NCBI GenBank assembly: GCA_002104895.1 | Contig: MCFG01000024.1 | Location: 210,001 to 274,000, forward strand | DNA from: Anaeromyces robustus | Lineage: Eukaryota; Neocallimastigomycota; Neocallimastigomycetes; Neocallimastigales; Neocallimastigaceae | Direction of reading: 5' to 3' | DNA length: 64,000 nucleotides | In this document: piece by piece, positions 62,201 through 64,000 of the stretch | Layout of the letters: each line of letters starts with the position of its first letter | Numbering within the stretch: the stretch's first letter is position 1 | Translations under genes and position numbers: made by a program | The notes under the pieces: generated by a model | Databases searched by the model: none | The model's input: the letters and a program-made list of their open reading frames with translations, nothing else | What the model was told of the DNA's origin: nothing

Positions 62201-64000
62201 AAATCAATTTACTTAATTATTAAAAAAATACATATATATGATATCATTTAATATTACATACAATAAAACAGCCAAATAACATATTAATATAAATTTTCCT
62301 CTTTTTTATTTTAATATATGTACTAAATATATTCCAATATATTATAAATATATATTATTTTTTATTATTTTATTTCATAATATATTGTACAATATATCTC
62401 TTTATATTTTATTTAATAAAAAAAAACTAAATTTTGTTTTGTTTTATATTCAACATTATTTTAATATTGTTTTATATTCAATAAAATTATTTAAAATAAT
62501 ATAGTAAATTAATAAATATAATTAATAAAATATATTAGAATTAAATTATAATATATAATGTAATTTATTATATTTATTATATAACATTATTATTTTTATT
62601 TGTTAATTTAATATATATTGATAAAGTTAGTATTAAAATTAATTATTCAATAAACTATTTTAATATAATTTAATATCTTAATATTATATAAATTAATTGA
62701 ATTGTAATAAATATTTATTTATTAAAAATATACTATTATATAGGTATTTTAATTTATATAATATATTATTATATATATTATAATATATTAAACGATTAAA
62801 AAACGTTTTAAACTTTCTTATATAGATATATTCTTAATTTATTTTTTTATGATTATTTTTAATTAAATAATATATTATATAAATTAATTAAAATATTCAT
62901 ACTCATTTTTATTTACATAATTTATATATTTCTATTGACTCGATTATTTATGATATAATATATATTTTAATTAATATATTATATTATAAATATTTAAACA
63001 ATGTATTATAATATATTAGTATTATATTGAATAATAAAATAAATACCAATAAATAATTTATAATTAATAATATGTAATAATAAATAAATAATAAATAATA
63101 TATAAAAAATATATTTTTTATAGAGTATTTTTATATAAAAAATGTTTTGTAAAACTTATTTATTTTATATATTTATACAATATAAAGGAATATATAATAA
63201 TTCTGATAAAAAGTTTATTAAATAATATTCTTTATATTAAAGTTTTTTTAATATATATAAAACTATTATTAAAAATTATTAAAAACACATATATTATAAA
63301 TATTATATACAATTAAATAAAAAAATAATCAAAAATAAAATAATTTTAAATTTTTATTAATTCCTTTTTTTTTTTTTTAATTCTGAAAAAAATTTTTTTT
63401 CTCTTAAATTTATACTCTAATTTTCTTTAAAATCTTTAAAAATAAAAATAATAATATATAAATAATCTATTTTTCAATATAATTTTAAAAAAATATTTTA
63501 TTCAATTTTAAAATTATAATGAAATAGAAAAGAAAATTACTGGAAAATTAAGATATAATTTAAATATTACTGTAATTAGAAAAATCAAAACAAAAAATAA
63601 AAAAAATAAAAAATAAAAAAATAAAATAATTAAATAATATAATAAAATTATAAACAAAACTAATTTTAAAAAAAAAAAAAAAAAAGATATAATAATAACA
63701 AATAATTAAATATAATAATATAATTTTTAATTTAAAAAATAAAGAGTATGTATAATTCTAATTTAAATTAATAAAAATAAAAAGTAAGTGTTTATAATTT
63801 TTTTTTCATATTTGTTCAATTTTTTTATATTACGAAATAAATATTTTACTTTTAAAAAAAAATAACGATTAAAATAACGAATATATAAATATATTAATTT
63901 TATAGATTTAATTTTATTGAGAAATTTATTAATTTATATTATTTTTATATTCATAAATTAATAATCTTAGATTAATCAAAAAGAATTAAATACATATTAA

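Larger units (their letters stand above)
60011..64000. other. Gene-free low-complexity end of the window
   Basis: Nearly 4 kb of A/T-rich DNA without a recognisable gene or RNA. It holds ATTT arrays at 60559-60630 and 61945-62200, many short TATAT stretches and poly-A/T runs. Confidence 0.6.

Noticed and set aside
60450-62251. ORFs rich in YLFIYLFI
   Set aside because: They are readings of (ATTT)n arrays.

Overview
The window is extremely AT-rich nuclear DNA with spliceosomal introns (GTAAGT-type donors, TAG acceptors), long (AAT)n/(ATT)n and (ATTT)n arrays, homopolymer tracts, poly-asparagine runs inside proteins, and large low-complexity gaps between genes. The protein set (fungal-type CDC5/CEF1, a BDP1 and a probable RRN5-like factor, TPX2, large ankyrin-repeat proteins, an acyltransferase-3 protein, a TM plus SH3 protein and an NRPS-like/PKS hybrid) fits an anaerobic gut fungus (Neocallimastigomycota). 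Dictyostelium shares the poly-N and AT bias, but the SH3, BDP1, RRN5-like and ankyrin families argue for the fungus. This assignment is inference from gene content.

Layout. 0.3-3.4 kb (-): splicing factor CDC5/CEF1 in four exons. 6.1-12.0 kb (+): four-exon adenylation-carrier-ketosynthase-degenerate acyltransferase protein. 13.1-16.7 kb (+): 1204-residue ankyrin protein made of four roughly 300-residue super-repeats. 17.2-20.2 kb (-): membrane-anchored SH3 protein. 22.2-22.4 kb: a compact structured island, probably a non-coding RNA. 23.2-26.2 kb (-): unrecognised Asn/Asp-rich nuclear-type protein. 27.1-27.6 kb (-): small basic coiled-coil protein. 29.1-32.2 kb (-): TFIIIB subunit BDP1 in six exons. 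33.3-35.0 kb (+): relics of an ankyrin gene and an ABCA-type transporter. 35.5-38.5 kb (-): nine-exon RING/TRAF-zinc-finger/SPRY protein. 39.2-41.2 kb (-): seven-exon lysophospholipid acyltransferase. 43.9-45.1 kb (-): acyltransferase-3 membrane protein. 46.7-48.2 kb (+): SANT-domain protein, probably RRN5-like. 49.4-55.1 kb (-): TPX2 with a very long C-terminal extension. 56.1-57.4 kb (-): a second ankyrin protein whose frame appears broken at a 12-A run just before a TM-containing tail. 59.3-60.0 kb (-): another decayed ankyrin gene. The last 4 kb hold no recognisable gene.

The genes do not form one pathway. They are a mix of core housekeeping functions (splicing, Pol I/III transcription, spindle assembly, phospholipid synthesis) interleaved with lineage-specific or fast-evolving genes. 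Exon joins were worked out by hand from splice motifs, reading-frame continuity and family similarity; every multi-exon model closes in frame. No promoters, tRNAs, rRNAs or CRISPR arrays were found.
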